DNA from: Actinomadura craniellae
GTDB taxonomy: Bacteria > Actinomycetota > Actinomycetes > Streptosporangiales > Streptosporangiaceae
NCBI RefSeq assembly: GCF_003289645.1
Contig: NZ_QLYX01000004.1
Span: 1 to 64,000, forward strand
DNA length: 64,000 bases
Direction of reading: 5' to 3'
Shown: one piece after another, positions 39,997 to 48,401 of the stretch
Numbering within the stretch: the first letter of the stretch is position 1
Layout of the letters: every line of letters begins with the position of its first letter
Position numbers and translations under genes: made by a program
The notes under the pieces: model-generated
The model's database searches: none
Told to the model about the DNA's origin: nothing
What the model saw: only the letters and a program-made list of their open reading frames with translations

Positions 39997-41859
39997 TCAC
40001 AGTCCAGGGCGGCGAGGCTCTGGAGGCTTTGTCCTGCCCGATCGGTCCGGTGCCGGTGGGCTTTCCGCCGGTGCCCAGGGCACAGGGAAGGCGGTCATCG
40101 CCAGGTCCACCGGTGTTGGGGCATGAGCGGGCTGAGTGAGCCAGGGAACCTGACGGTTCTGTGCCGATCCGGCCTGGTGGAGATGCCGGCCGGCGGCCTG
40201 GGCCGCCGCCGCTTGGGCGTGCCGGTGCTCGGCTTGGTGGAGTTGGGCGATGGTGTCGATGAGGGTGATGAGGTTGGCGGTCAGGAGCATGACCGCCTGA
40301 GTGCCCTGGTCGCCGAAGACGCCGGTCATGGCCAGCAGTCGGGCGGCGGTGCGCAGGCCGGTACCGGCCGGGGTGGGTGCGGGGATGCGACCGTAGGGGG
40401 CACGAGCGGCCCGGTCGTAGGCGTCGGCCGCGGCGCGCAGATGGCGGTTGCCGGTGGCGTGGGCGGCCACATGCAGGGTGTCGGAGGCGGCCCAGATCGC
40501 ATCCCGGGCGGTGTGCGGGTCGACCGCCATGCAGCGGCGAACCTGGGCGGTGGCGTAGTCGGCCGCGCGTGCGGCGTCCTCGTAGAACGCCCGGCGCTCC
40601 TCCACCGTGAGGTCCATCGCCGGCTCGGGGTCCAGGTGACGGGTGGATCTCGGCCCCCAGCGATGTTCCAGGCGCTGCCAGGACAGGTCGTCGGACAGCC
40701 GACCGCCGCCGTACCACCGGGGTTGCCCGTCGGGGTCGGTGTGGTCGGGCAGGGTGACGGAGTAGCCAGTGATCTGGCCGGGGTGGAACTCGCTGAACCG
40801 CTGCTTGGCCAGCACGCCGTTGCGGGCCAGGTGCTCGAAGAACTCCTCGGGCGTCCGCGTCTGGTCGGCGGCCTGGCGGACGATCGTCCGCAGCACGGCC
40901 CGGGCGGACCGGACGGACAGGTGGCGGCCCGATACCGGCTGGTAGTCCCCGGGTCGCGGCTGACCGAGCGATCGGTCAGCCGGATCGAGCGGAGAGCGCG
41001 GCCGGGGCACGGCCGGGACGGTCCAGCGGTGGCGGAGCTTGGGCAGGGTCAGGTCGGCGGCGAGCTTGCCGCCGCCGTACCAGACCGGCTGACCGTCCGC
41101 GGCCAGGTCGCCGGGGAGAGCGACGGCGTACCCGGTCACCTCGCCCGGATCCCGGCGGCTGAACCGCATTCGGACCAGGGCACCCTGCTCGCGCAGGCGG
41201 GCGAAGAACTCGGCCTCGTCCCGAGCTCCGGCCGCGGCGGTGGCCGCGTGGCGGCGCAGCGCGGTCCGCGGCGGCTCGGCCCAGCCGCGGCGGCGGGCCT
41301 TCTCGGTCTCTCCGCGTTTGGGCCGCTTGGCCGCGGTCCGGTCGGCCGGGGCCGTCCGCCGTAACCCGAACCGCTCCTCGATCGCCCGGCAGGCGTCGCG
41401 CACCCGGTAGCCGTCGTTCCACACGTCCGGACGCTCGCCGTCCTGGCGGGCCAGGGTCGCGATGATGTGGATGTGGTCGTCGGCATGGCGGACCGCAACC
41501 CACCGGACCGCTTCCTCGTCCTCGGGCCGGGCCAGCCCGGTCCGGGCCATCACCTCCCGTGCGGCTTGAGCCCACTGCTCGTCGGTCAGCACCGGGTCCT
41601 CCGGAGCCGCCCGCAACGACAGGTGCCAGACCGGCTTGCGATAGTTGCGATCACCGAGCATCGCCAGCGGCTGGGCCAGCAACCCGTCCAACCGCCGGAA
41701 ATCCCGCCCGCCGTCCGGTAACAGCGCCGGCTCCAATTCCGCCGGGCTGCGGAAGCCAGCTACGATATGCGGATCGCGGTGTTCACCGTGCTCGCCCGGG
41801 CCGTACACATATCGGATCAGACCCTGCACCCGCGCCCCACGCAATACTTTTCCGATCAC
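39997..41859 (-). CDS. Relaxase (MobA/VirD2-like mobilisation nuclease)
   Basis: A 620-residue relaxase that nicks and carries the transferred strand. It begins VIGKVLRGARVQGLIRYVYG with GTG 41859; an in-frame ATG at 41934 would add 25 residues. WHLSLRAAPEDPVLTDEQW and RWVAVRHADDHIHIIATLA hold the HxDxHxH-type metal-binding motif of MOBP-like relaxases. Two copies of a related module follow (FSRRDPGEVTGYAVALPGD...WYGGGKL and FSEFHPGQITGYSVTLPDH...WYGGGRL). The C-terminal region ends in TPVDLAMTAFPVPW, 39 residues from the end, the tail motif shared with five other proteins encoded at 10-21 kb. This ties it to that T4SS. Confidence 0.88.
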   Translation of the reverse strand: MIGKVLRGARVQGLIRYVYGPGEHGEHRDPHIVAGFRSPAELEPALLPDGGRDFRRLDGLLAQPLAMLGDRNYRKPVWHLSLRAAPEDPVLTDEQWAQAAREVMARTGLARPEDEEAVRWVAVRHADDHIHIIATLARQDGERPDVWNDGYRVRDACRAIEERFGLRRTAPADRTAAKRPKRGETEKARRRGWAEPPRTALRRHAATAAAGARDEAEFFARLREQGALVRMRFSRRDPGEVTGYAVALPGDLAADGQPVWYGGGKLAADLTLPKLRHRWTVPAVPRPRSPLDPADRSLGQPRPGDYQPVSGRHLSVRSARAVLRTIVRQAADQTRTPEEFFEHLARNGVLAKQRFSEFHPGQITGYSVTLPDHTDPDGQPRWYGGGRLSDDLSWQRLEHRWGPRSTRHLDPEPAMDLTVEERRAFYEDAARAADYATAQVRRCMAVDPHTARDAIWAASDTLHVAAHATGNRHLRAAADAYDRAARAPYGRIPAPTPAGTGLRTAARLLAMTGVFGDQGTQAVMLLTANLITLIDTIAQLHQAEHRHAQAAAAQAAGRHLHQAGSAQNRQVPWLTQPAHAPTPVDLAMTAFPVPWAPAESPPAPDRSGRTKPPEPRRPGL

Positions 41860-42045
41860 AGCACCCCACGCCGCTGGTCGCGCGAAAGAAAACGGAATTA
41901 CGCCATCTACAAGACGCAATGCCGGAATTCTCAAGGACGGCTCTCACCAAACGAGAAACCGTGATGAGCGGTTAAGGCAAGATGTAGTGCGAGGGGCTCG
42001 GTTTCATCGAACAGGGCCACCCAAGTGACACTAATATCCCAGCGC

Positions 42046-42465
42046 TCAGGGCAGGCGCAGCCGGACCTCATCGGCGACCTCGTCTAGTTTCTGCACACTT
42101 CGGTACGCCGCATCGGCGTACCAGCGCAACGCTGACGACAACTCCCCGGAGTTCAACGCCGCAACCGCCTGATTGAGATTCACCCCGATGCGTCTGACCT
42201 GGCCGGACGCCCGTACCACCGCACCCAGGAGATCCCGTAACACCGCGTGCTCCGACCTCTCCTCTCCTCGCGCGGCGGCCAGCACGACCTGTGCCGCGTA
42301 CGCTCCGTTGGCCAGCCCCTCCCGCTCAGCCGCCGCGGTCACCACCTCGTACTCCTGCACCGACAGCACGAACCGCACCGCCCGCCTGCGCGGCGGATCC
42401 TGATGCGCACGCCGGCCCCGCCGCCTCCTCGCCGCCGACTTCGCCCCACCCTCATCGACACCCAT
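42046..42465 (-). CDS. mobC: MobC-like relaxosome accessory protein
   Basis: A 139-residue protein. A basic N-terminus is followed by a ribbon-helix-helix-like region (RRAVRFVLSVQEYEVVTAAAEREGLANGAYAA) and the MobC signature LLGAVVRASGQVRRIGVNLNQAVAALNSG. MobC binds oriT and helps the relaxase open DNA at nic. AAAGGGG precedes ATG 42465. It is upstream of the relaxase on the same strand, separated by about 190 bp of relatively AT-rich DNA without a gene, and directly downstream of the palindromic region at 42485-42574. Confidence 0.85.
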   Translation of the reverse strand: MGVDEGGAKSAARRRRGRRAHQDPPRRRAVRFVLSVQEYEVVTAAAEREGLANGAYAAQVVLAAARGEERSEHAVLRDLLGAVVRASGQVRRIGVNLNQAVAALNSGELSSALRWYADAAYRSVQKLDEVADEVRLRLP

Positions 42466-42484
42466 GCCCAGCCCCTTTCCTAGG

Positions 42485-42574
42485 GGACCGCGCCCGGTCC
42501 CGCTGTTCATCACCGCCACTTCGAAGTGGCGGTGATGAACAGTGTGCAAGGCTGGACCGCGCCCGGTCCAGCCT
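42485..42574. other. Palindrome cluster upstream of mobC: candidate oriT or relaxosome operator
   Basis: A perfect 40-bp palindrome without spacer (arms 42503-42522 and 42523-42542, CTGTTCATCACCGCCACTTC and its complement) is flanked on each side by GGACCGCGCCCGGTCC (42485-42500 and 42554-42569). Each flank is itself a hairpin with stem GGACCG/CGGTCC. The right-hand one extends to a 10-bp stem (GGCTGGACCG...CGGTCCAGCC, 42551-42574). This nested symmetry begins 20 bp from the start of mobC, where oriT or the MobC autoregulatory site is normally found. Confidence 0.6.
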
Positions 42575-42891
42575 TTAATGGCACGTTTTACATTTCTTGC
42601 CCGGCGCCAGCCGAGGCCCCGTTCAGCGCCACGATGACAGAGCAATACTCCGCGTTCTCAACTGTCCCAATTAATGCCTTGAGGTGATTCTCAATCACGT
42701 ACCGTCCAGCTCGATCCAGCAGCGGATATGACCGCAGGCGAGAGGCTTTGCAGCATCTGAATTCTCGTTGATGAGTGACATGTCGCAGGTGGCCTCTCCC
42801 CCGCAGCCAGGTGAAGGGAGCTGCTCTGCACGAGGTGCTCTTCCTCCGATCAGGCCGGTCGAGGTGCCCTACCGCGAGGAACGGTGGCGAC
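42575..42891. other. Spacer between the mobilisation module and the LuxR-type gene
   Basis: This 317-bp stretch is more AT-rich than its surroundings (for example TTTAATGGCACGTTTTACAT near 42574) and has no supportable gene. It may contain the nic site or the remainder of oriT. It is also where the mobile element could give way to other DNA. Confidence 0.4.
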
Positions 42892-43953
42892 CTAATCGAC
42901 GAGACCGCGTCGGACGGCTGCGACTCCTATGGCGAAGCGGTTGTGGACGCCCAGGGCATCGCGGATGGCGTTGAGCTGGCGGCCGACCGTGGCGAGGCTC
43001 ACTCCCAGCTGATCCGCGATGGCCTTGTCCGGCAGGTCCTGTACGAGCAGGCGCAGGATCTTCATCTGGATCGGCGGGAGAGGCTCGTTCTGCCCGTCGG
43101 GTGCGCCGTACGGCGTCGCGCGCTCCCACAGGAGTTCGAAGTACTCCCTCAGCGCTCCCACGATCACCGAGGACTGGAGGAGCAACGCGCCTGCCGAACT
43201 CTTCTCGGCCAGTGGCATCAACGCGATCGCCTCGTCGGCGATTCGCATGCTCATGCCGATCTGCGGGAGAAGCCGGACAGTGGCACCGACCCGGACGTCG
43301 GCATCGACGCTCTCGCGTCCGGCGGGTGATTCGACTCGGCTGCTCTCGTAGATCGCCCTGCATCTTGTACGGCTGTAGGAGGGGGGTCGCGCGTCATCGG
43401 GTCGGTCGCCTGCGATGTGGTCGCCGAGGATCAGCCACTCGCGCTGTGCCGAGCCGACCAGTGTCGACGTCAGCTCGGCGAGCCTGTCCTGGTCGGTAAG
43501 GAACTGGACCAGCTGGTTCATGGAGCCGTCCACCGCCGAGCCGGTTCCCCTTTGGGCGGTGCGGAGGCGTTCCTGTCCCTCGAGCAACATCTGGTGCTCG
43601 GCCGCGAGGTCGCCGGCGAGGCGCGCCAGGGCTCGCTGCAGCGCCAGATCCGGCGAAGCCGGTACGAGGGCCGGGTGGCCGTCCGCGTCCTCCTGGAGGT
43701 AGGCCATCCCCTGACGGGTGAGGAGTTCGACGTGCTCGCCGTCGCCGAGCAGGCTCGTTGCCTCCTCGACCGGGCAGCCGCCCTGCACGAGCATCGGGAT
43801 ATAGAGAGCCAGCAGCTCGTTCTGGATCACGCCTTCCAGGAGCTGCCGCGCTCTGAATGCGAGCGAGCCACGGTGCAAGTCACTCACGGCCAGGACTTTC
43901 TGGGTGCGGGTAGGAGCGGTCAGGGGAGGTGGTGCGAGCTCGGGCGGGGTCAC
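42892..43953 (-). CDS. LuxR-type transcriptional regulator, paralogue 1
   Basis: A 353-residue regulator. The N-terminal region (FRARQLLEGVIQNELLALYI, GCPVEEATSLLGDGEHVELLTRQGMAYL) resembles a TrmB/winged-helix domain. A middle region follows (IADEAIALMPLAEKSSAGALLLQSS). A C-terminal LuxR HTH closes the protein (QMKILRLLVQDLPDKAIADQ, LGVSLATVGRQLNAIRDALG). It aligns throughout with the protein at 47129-48172. Both bracket an MFS transporter and an S9 peptidase, all on the same strand. Such regulators often control neighbouring export or natural-product genes in actinomycetes. The ligand is unknown. Confidence 0.8.
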   Translation of the reverse strand: MTPPELAPPPLTAPTRTQKVLAVSDLHRGSLAFRARQLLEGVIQNELLALYIPMLVQGGCPVEEATSLLGDGEHVELLTRQGMAYLQEDADGHPALVPASPDLALQRALARLAGDLAAEHQMLLEGQERLRTAQRGTGSAVDGSMNQLVQFLTDQDRLAELTSTLVGSAQREWLILGDHIAGDRPDDARPPSYSRTRCRAIYESSRVESPAGRESVDADVRVGATVRLLPQIGMSMRIADEAIALMPLAEKSSAGALLLQSSVIVGALREYFELLWERATPYGAPDGQNEPLPPIQMKILRLLVQDLPDKAIADQLGVSLATVGRQLNAIRDALGVHNRFAIGVAAVRRGLVD

Positions 43954-44035
43954 CGCGGGGGACAGGGTCTCCCTCGGTAGAAGCGGTCAGGGGAAAGGTG
44001 GTGCGGGCCTTGGCCGGCATCGATCTTCGCTTTGG

Positions 44036-45307
44036 TCAGCCGGCGATGGCCTCCGATTCGCGCATCGGCGAGGCGGCCGGGGCATCCCTTGCCCTGCCGG
44101 GTGAGCGAACGGCCGGATGCAGCCACAGGACGAGCAGCGTCAACGCCGTCGCGCCGATGGCTCCCGCCGCCGCGGCGAGGACGATCGGTTGCGGGCCGAA
44201 GGCGGCGACCAGCGGGCCGGCGAGCAGGACGGTCACCGGCATCAGGACGTAGCCGGTGACCATGTTCCAGCTGTTGACACGGACCAGCACCGCAGGCGGG
44301 ATCTCGTCCTGCAGGGCAGTCGTCCAGAGGACGTAGTGGACGGCCTGCGCCGTGCCCGGGACGAGTGCGGCGACAGCGATGGTCTGCCACGGTGCCTCGC
44401 CACCCATCAGCAGCATGGGGAGCGACACGGTCATGGGCAGGAGCGCCGTGACGGAAATGAGGTGAGCCGGCCGCCAGCGGGCGCCGATCAGGGCTCCGGC
44501 CAGTGCTCCGAGGGGTGGGGCCGCGCTGATGACTCCCCAGGCCCATGCGCCACCGTGCCCGTTCTCGGCGTGGAGCGGGCCGGCGATCTTCATGTAGCAG
44601 ACCAGGGCCGTGGTGATCGCCGTGTACTGCAACGTCATGATCCAGACCCACGGACGGCCTGCGAACTCCCGCCAGCCTTCCCGGAGGTCGTGGACGGGGC
44701 CGGCGGCGGAACGATCCGGGCGGCGAGTCACGAGTCGCCCGAGCAGCACGGCGCTGATGCCGCACAACGTCCCTCTCGCCCCGGCCGCCCCCGCGGGGCC
44801 GACGAAGGTGACGACCGCGCCCGCGGACACGAACCCGAGGAGGTGGCCGGCCGCCTCGGTCTGGCTGACCATGGCGTTCCCCGCGGGGCGCCTGCCACCT
44901 GCGAGGAGATCGGCGATGACTCCGCGGACCGTCGGGAGGAAGATGGCCGTCGCGATTCCACCCAGGCCGGCAAGCGAGCACAGCAGCGGGAGCGGGGCCC
45001 GTTCCATGGAGAAGGACGCTCCCAGTGCCAGCCAGGCAAGGCACGCGAGGATCTCCGCGCCCATGAGCACGTGGTGGCGCCGGAAGCGGTCGCCGGCGAT
45101 GCCGCCGCAGAGGATGAGCAGGGCGGGGAACGCGTTGCATGCGAGAACGAGCGATAGTTCTCCAGCTCCGTATCCCATGCCCATGACGCCCCAGGCGAGA
45201 GCGATATGGCCCATCCCCACGCTCATGCTCGAGATGACCCGGGAGACGAGCAGCGGAGCGACCGATGCTTCCCTGAAGAGGGAGAGCGGAGTCAGGATCC
45301 TGGACAC
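44036..45307 (-). CDS. MFS transporter
   Basis: A 423-residue membrane protein with about 11-12 hydrophobic segments. It has the MFS motif A-like loop GGIAGDRFRRHHVLMG after the second or third helix, and the region PTVRGVIADLLAGGRRPAGNAMVSQTEAAG typical of the MFS_3/enterobactin exporter-like group. It probably exports a small molecule or peptide using the proton gradient. The GTG at 45307 lies 11 bp after the peptidase stop at 45319, so the two are co-transcribed. Export of a product processed by that peptidase is a reasonable inference. Confidence 0.82.
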   Translation of the reverse strand: MSRILTPLSLFREASVAPLLVSRVISSMSVGMGHIALAWGVMGMGYGAGELSLVLACNAFPALLILCGGIAGDRFRRHHVLMGAEILACLAWLALGASFSMERAPLPLLCSLAGLGGIATAIFLPTVRGVIADLLAGGRRPAGNAMVSQTEAAGHLLGFVSAGAVVTFVGPAGAAGARGTLCGISAVLLGRLVTRRPDRSAAGPVHDLREGWREFAGRPWVWIMTLQYTAITTALVCYMKIAGPLHAENGHGGAWAWGVISAAPPLGALAGALIGARWRPAHLISVTALLPMTVSLPMLLMGGEAPWQTIAVAALVPGTAQAVHYVLWTTALQDEIPPAVLVRVNSWNMVTGYVLMPVTVLLAGPLVAAFGPQPIVLAAAAGAIGATALTLLVLWLHPAVRSPGRARDAPAASPMRESEAIAG

Positions 45308-45318
45308 TGGTGGGCGCC

Positions 45319-47115
45319 TTACTCGCCGAGCAGGTGAGAGGTGATGAACCGCGCGATGTCCCCATACGCCTTGATCTCGTTGTCGCGGTTCGTGAACCCG
45401 TGCCCCTCGTCGAGATAGACGTCGTACCGGACGTCGACGTCTCGGCCGCGAAGCCGGGCGACGATCTGGTCGGACTCGTCCTGCGGAACGCGCGGGTCGC
45501 GGGCGCCCTGGAGGACGAACACCGGCGCGTCGATCGCGTCGGCGTAGGTGATGGGTGAGCGCCGCAGAAGGTGTTCGGCGTCGGTGTCGGGGTCGCCGAG
45601 CACGCTGGCGACTGTGGTCTTCCAGGTCGGCGGGCACGCCCGCGCGAGGGTGAGCAGGTTCGTGGGTCCGCAGAGCGACACCCCGGCGGCCCAGGGGTGG
45701 CGGAGCCGTGCGAGGCAGGACAGTGCGGCGAAGCCCCCGTACGAGGCGCCCATCACGGCGAGGCGGCCGGCGTCGAGGCCGGGAAGGGTCCGCAGGTACC
45801 GGGCCGCGTGATCCAGGTCGTTCAGATCGACGCCGCCCCAGTCCCGGTAGATCAGTAGCCGGTGGGCGCGGCCGTACCCGGTCGACCCGGCGATGTTCGG
45901 CGCGAAGACCGCGATGCCCTGGGCCAGAAGGTGCTGGTACAGACCCGAGTACACGTACTGGGGGCGCTCCTGGGCTTCGGGGCCGCCATGGATCGACAGC
46001 AGCACGGGATGCGGTCCGGGTGCGTGCGGCCGGTACAGCAGTGCGTGCACGTGGCGTCCGTCGCCCGCGGGATAGCTGACCAGGTCCGGCTCGACCGGAG
46101 TGACGGCCTGGATCGCCGGCGGGCGGGTGTCGGTGAGGTACCTGAAGCCAGTCGACAGGTCGAGCACTCCGATCTCCCTGGGCCGGGCAGCCGAGTCGAT
46201 CTCCAGGACGACCTGCTCGGCGTCGGGCGTGAGCGCCAAGGCGTCGACGACTCCTTGAGGGATCTGCGGAAGTCGTAGAACGGCGTCGTTCCTGCGGGCG
46301 TGGAGGGTCGAGCACCCGTTCTCGTTCACCGTCCAGAACAGCGTGTCGCCGGCTGATCCGATCAGTTCGACATCCCACTCGTCGGCGACGACCTGGGTCA
46401 GGGATGCGTCTGGGAGCAAGTACAGGCCGACCGTGGTGAACTCGCCCCAGAGGTCGGTGCACAGGTAGAAACCGGACGAGTCAGGTGTCCACGGTCCCGG
46501 AGCGAAGAAGCGCTGCCCGTATCCGGCGGTGAGGCACCGGGGAACCGAGCCGGCGTCGGCCAGGTCGATCAGGTATGCCGCGACATCGGAGTTGGAGCGG
46601 CTCCCGCGGGCCGACAGCCAGCGGCCGTCGGGAGAGACGCGCACGGGGGTGAACTGCACGCCAGGGGGTGGGAGGATCCGGCGTTCGGTGCCATCGGGCA
46701 GATCCCGGACGAGGATGTCCTGCACGGTCGCGTCACGGTCGTTCGCGGCGTAGACCAGGTGGCGCCCTTCGGTGTCGAACGGCTCGTCGGCCAGGACGCG
46801 CTGGCAGTCAGGTCCATGACCGACCTCGGTGACGTCTCCGCCGTCCACTCCGACCATGTAGAGGCGGTACTGCTCGTCGCCTTCCCGGTCGGCGGTGAAC
46901 ACCAGGCTCTTGCCGTCCGGTGTCCAGGCGATCTGCGCCACCGCCTGGTCGCTCAGGTGCGTGAGCCGGCGCGGCCGCCCTCCGGACGCGGGGATCGTCC
47001 AAAGGTCGAAAACACCGCCGGCGTTGCTGGAGTAGGCCACCGCCGCCCCGTCCGGGGAGACGGCCAGGGCGCGGCGGAAACGTTCCCTGGGCACGAAATC
47101 GAGGTACTCGAACAC
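45319..47115 (-). CDS. S9-family (prolyl oligopeptidase-like) serine peptidase
   Basis: A 598-residue peptidase. The N-terminal half is a beta-propeller of WD/TolB-like blades (AVSPDGAAVAYSSNAGG, WTPDGKSLVFTAD, VSPDGRWLSARGSR). The alpha/beta-hydrolase half has the nucleophile in GASYGGFAAL (about residue 455), Asp in VLQGARDPRVP and His in YLDEGHGFTNR, so the triad is complete. S9 peptidases cut peptides, and some mature class III lanthipeptides. I prefer GTG 47115, preceded by AGCGGAGAG, over GTG 47143-47145, which overlaps the regulator gene by 17 bp. No signal peptide is visible, so it should act in the cytoplasm. Confidence 0.88.
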   Translation of the reverse strand: MFEYLDFVPRERFRRALAVSPDGAAVAYSSNAGGVFDLWTIPASGGRPRRLTHLSDQAVAQIAWTPDGKSLVFTADREGDEQYRLYMVGVDGGDVTEVGHGPDCQRVLADEPFDTEGRHLVYAANDRDATVQDILVRDLPDGTERRILPPPGVQFTPVRVSPDGRWLSARGSRSNSDVAAYLIDLADAGSVPRCLTAGYGQRFFAPGPWTPDSSGFYLCTDLWGEFTTVGLYLLPDASLTQVVADEWDVELIGSAGDTLFWTVNENGCSTLHARRNDAVLRLPQIPQGVVDALALTPDAEQVVLEIDSAARPREIGVLDLSTGFRYLTDTRPPAIQAVTPVEPDLVSYPAGDGRHVHALLYRPHAPGPHPVLLSIHGGPEAQERPQYVYSGLYQHLLAQGIAVFAPNIAGSTGYGRAHRLLIYRDWGGVDLNDLDHAARYLRTLPGLDAGRLAVMGASYGGFAALSCLARLRHPWAAGVSLCGPTNLLTLARACPPTWKTTVASVLGDPDTDAEHLLRRSPITYADAIDAPVFVLQGARDPRVPQDESDQIVARLRGRDVDVRYDVYLDEGHGFTNRDNEIKAYGDIARFITSHLLGE

Positions 47116-47128
47116 GGGCTCTCCGCTC

Positions 47129-48172
47129 TCATGTGACCCAGCCACGGCGGGCGGCCGCGGCTCCCGCCGCGAAGCGGTTGGCGGCTCCCAACTCCTTGCG
47201 GATGTCGCTGACGTGCCGCCGCACGCTGGCGACGTTCATGCCGAGCCGGCGCGCGACGCGCTCGTCCGTCATGTCCTGGGCGAGCAGTTGGAGGATCGTT
47301 CGCTGGACGTCGCTCAGTGGCGGCTCGGCCTCGGCTGCCCCGACCGGGACCGCCCGTTCCCACAGCAGCTCGAAGTACTGCCGCAGAGCGCGCACGATGA
47401 GAGGAGACCGGACCAGCAGCGCCCCGGACACTCCGGTCGGCATCAGCGGAAGCAGCGCCACCGCCTCGTCGGCGAGCTTCATCTTCATGCCGATCCTCGG
47501 AACCGTCCGGGCCTCTTCGCCCGCCTCCGCGTGGATCTTCATGATCTGGGCGCCGATCGGGGTATCGGCGCAGGACTCCTGGTAGATGCACCGGCATCCG
47601 ACCTCGCCCTCGAACACCGGCAGCGGCGGCATCGCGACCAGCTCCTCCAGCGGCCGTTCCATGACGAAGTTCTCCAGAGTGAGCCAGTGCCGCCGCGCCG
47701 TGCTGAGCAGCGCGCGGGACACGTCGCTGATCTCCGCCCGGTTGGTGAGGACGGTGACCAGCCGGTCCCGGCCGGCTTCCAGCACACCCGGGAACGGATG
47801 CGCCTCGGCCATCCGGCGGTAACCGTCCACCAGCCGTTGCTGGCGCGCCACGAGCCTGCGGGAAAGCGCGGCAAGGCTGCTCTGCAGAGCCAGCTCGGGT
47901 TGGATCGCGACGAAGCGCGGCTCCCCCGCCAGACCGGCCGGCTCGACGTACGCCATCCCCGCCTCGGTGAGCGTCGCCACCATCTGCGGGCCTCCGAGCA
48001 GGTCGGCCGCCTCGCCGTTCGGGCACCCGCCGCGCACCAGCAGCTCCTTGTACGAGGTGAGCACACCGTCGTCGACGATGCCCTGCAGAAGCCTCGTCGC
48101 CGTCTCTCCAGCCTCGAACCCCACCCGCCACCTCCGAGCACAGAGAGTAACGAGCATGGCTACTTGCGTCAC
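47129..48172 (-). CDS. LuxR-type transcriptional regulator, paralogue 2
   Basis: A 347-residue protein similar along its length to the regulator at 42892-43953: GCPNGEAADLLGGPQMVATLTEAGMAY, LADEAVALLPLMPTGVSGALLV, ALRQYFELLWERAVP, and the C-terminal HTH QRTILQLLAQDMTDERVARRLGMNVASVRRH. It is the first gene of the leftward peptidase-MFS operon and ends at the peptidase start. The N-terminal 10-15 residues are poorly conserved, so the true start may be slightly later. Confidence 0.8.
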   Translation of the reverse strand: MTQVAMLVTLCARRWRVGFEAGETATRLLQGIVDDGVLTSYKELLVRGGCPNGEAADLLGGPQMVATLTEAGMAYVEPAGLAGEPRFVAIQPELALQSSLAALSRRLVARQQRLVDGYRRMAEAHPFPGVLEAGRDRLVTVLTNRAEISDVSRALLSTARRHWLTLENFVMERPLEELVAMPPLPVFEGEVGCRCIYQESCADTPIGAQIMKIHAEAGEEARTVPRIGMKMKLADEAVALLPLMPTGVSGALLVRSPLIVRALRQYFELLWERAVPVGAAEAEPPLSDVQRTILQLLAQDMTDERVARRLGMNVASVRRHVSDIRKELGAANRFAAGAAAARRGWVT

Positions 48173-48401
48173 TTGTTGTCGGTGACTGTTTCGCTTCAGT
48201 GCGCAGAACTCGTCATCACCTGCCGGAAGGCCGACTCAGCCGCGAAAGGCACGGCTCCGCAGCGATTTCGGCAAAAGCGGACGGCTGATCTGGGCCGTTG
48301 CCTCGTGACCAGTTGTCAGCATGGCGTGTTTCGGTCGCCAGCACTCCCTACCGACACCGGTTTGATCGTGGCTCCGTTCACCCGACGATCTTGGAGCGAC
48401 C

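Noticed and set aside
48156-48185. Cys-rich nonapeptide frame MATCVTCCR opposite the LuxR-type gene start
   Set aside because: It is too short, has no ribosome-binding site and overlaps a regulator start; it is expected by chance.
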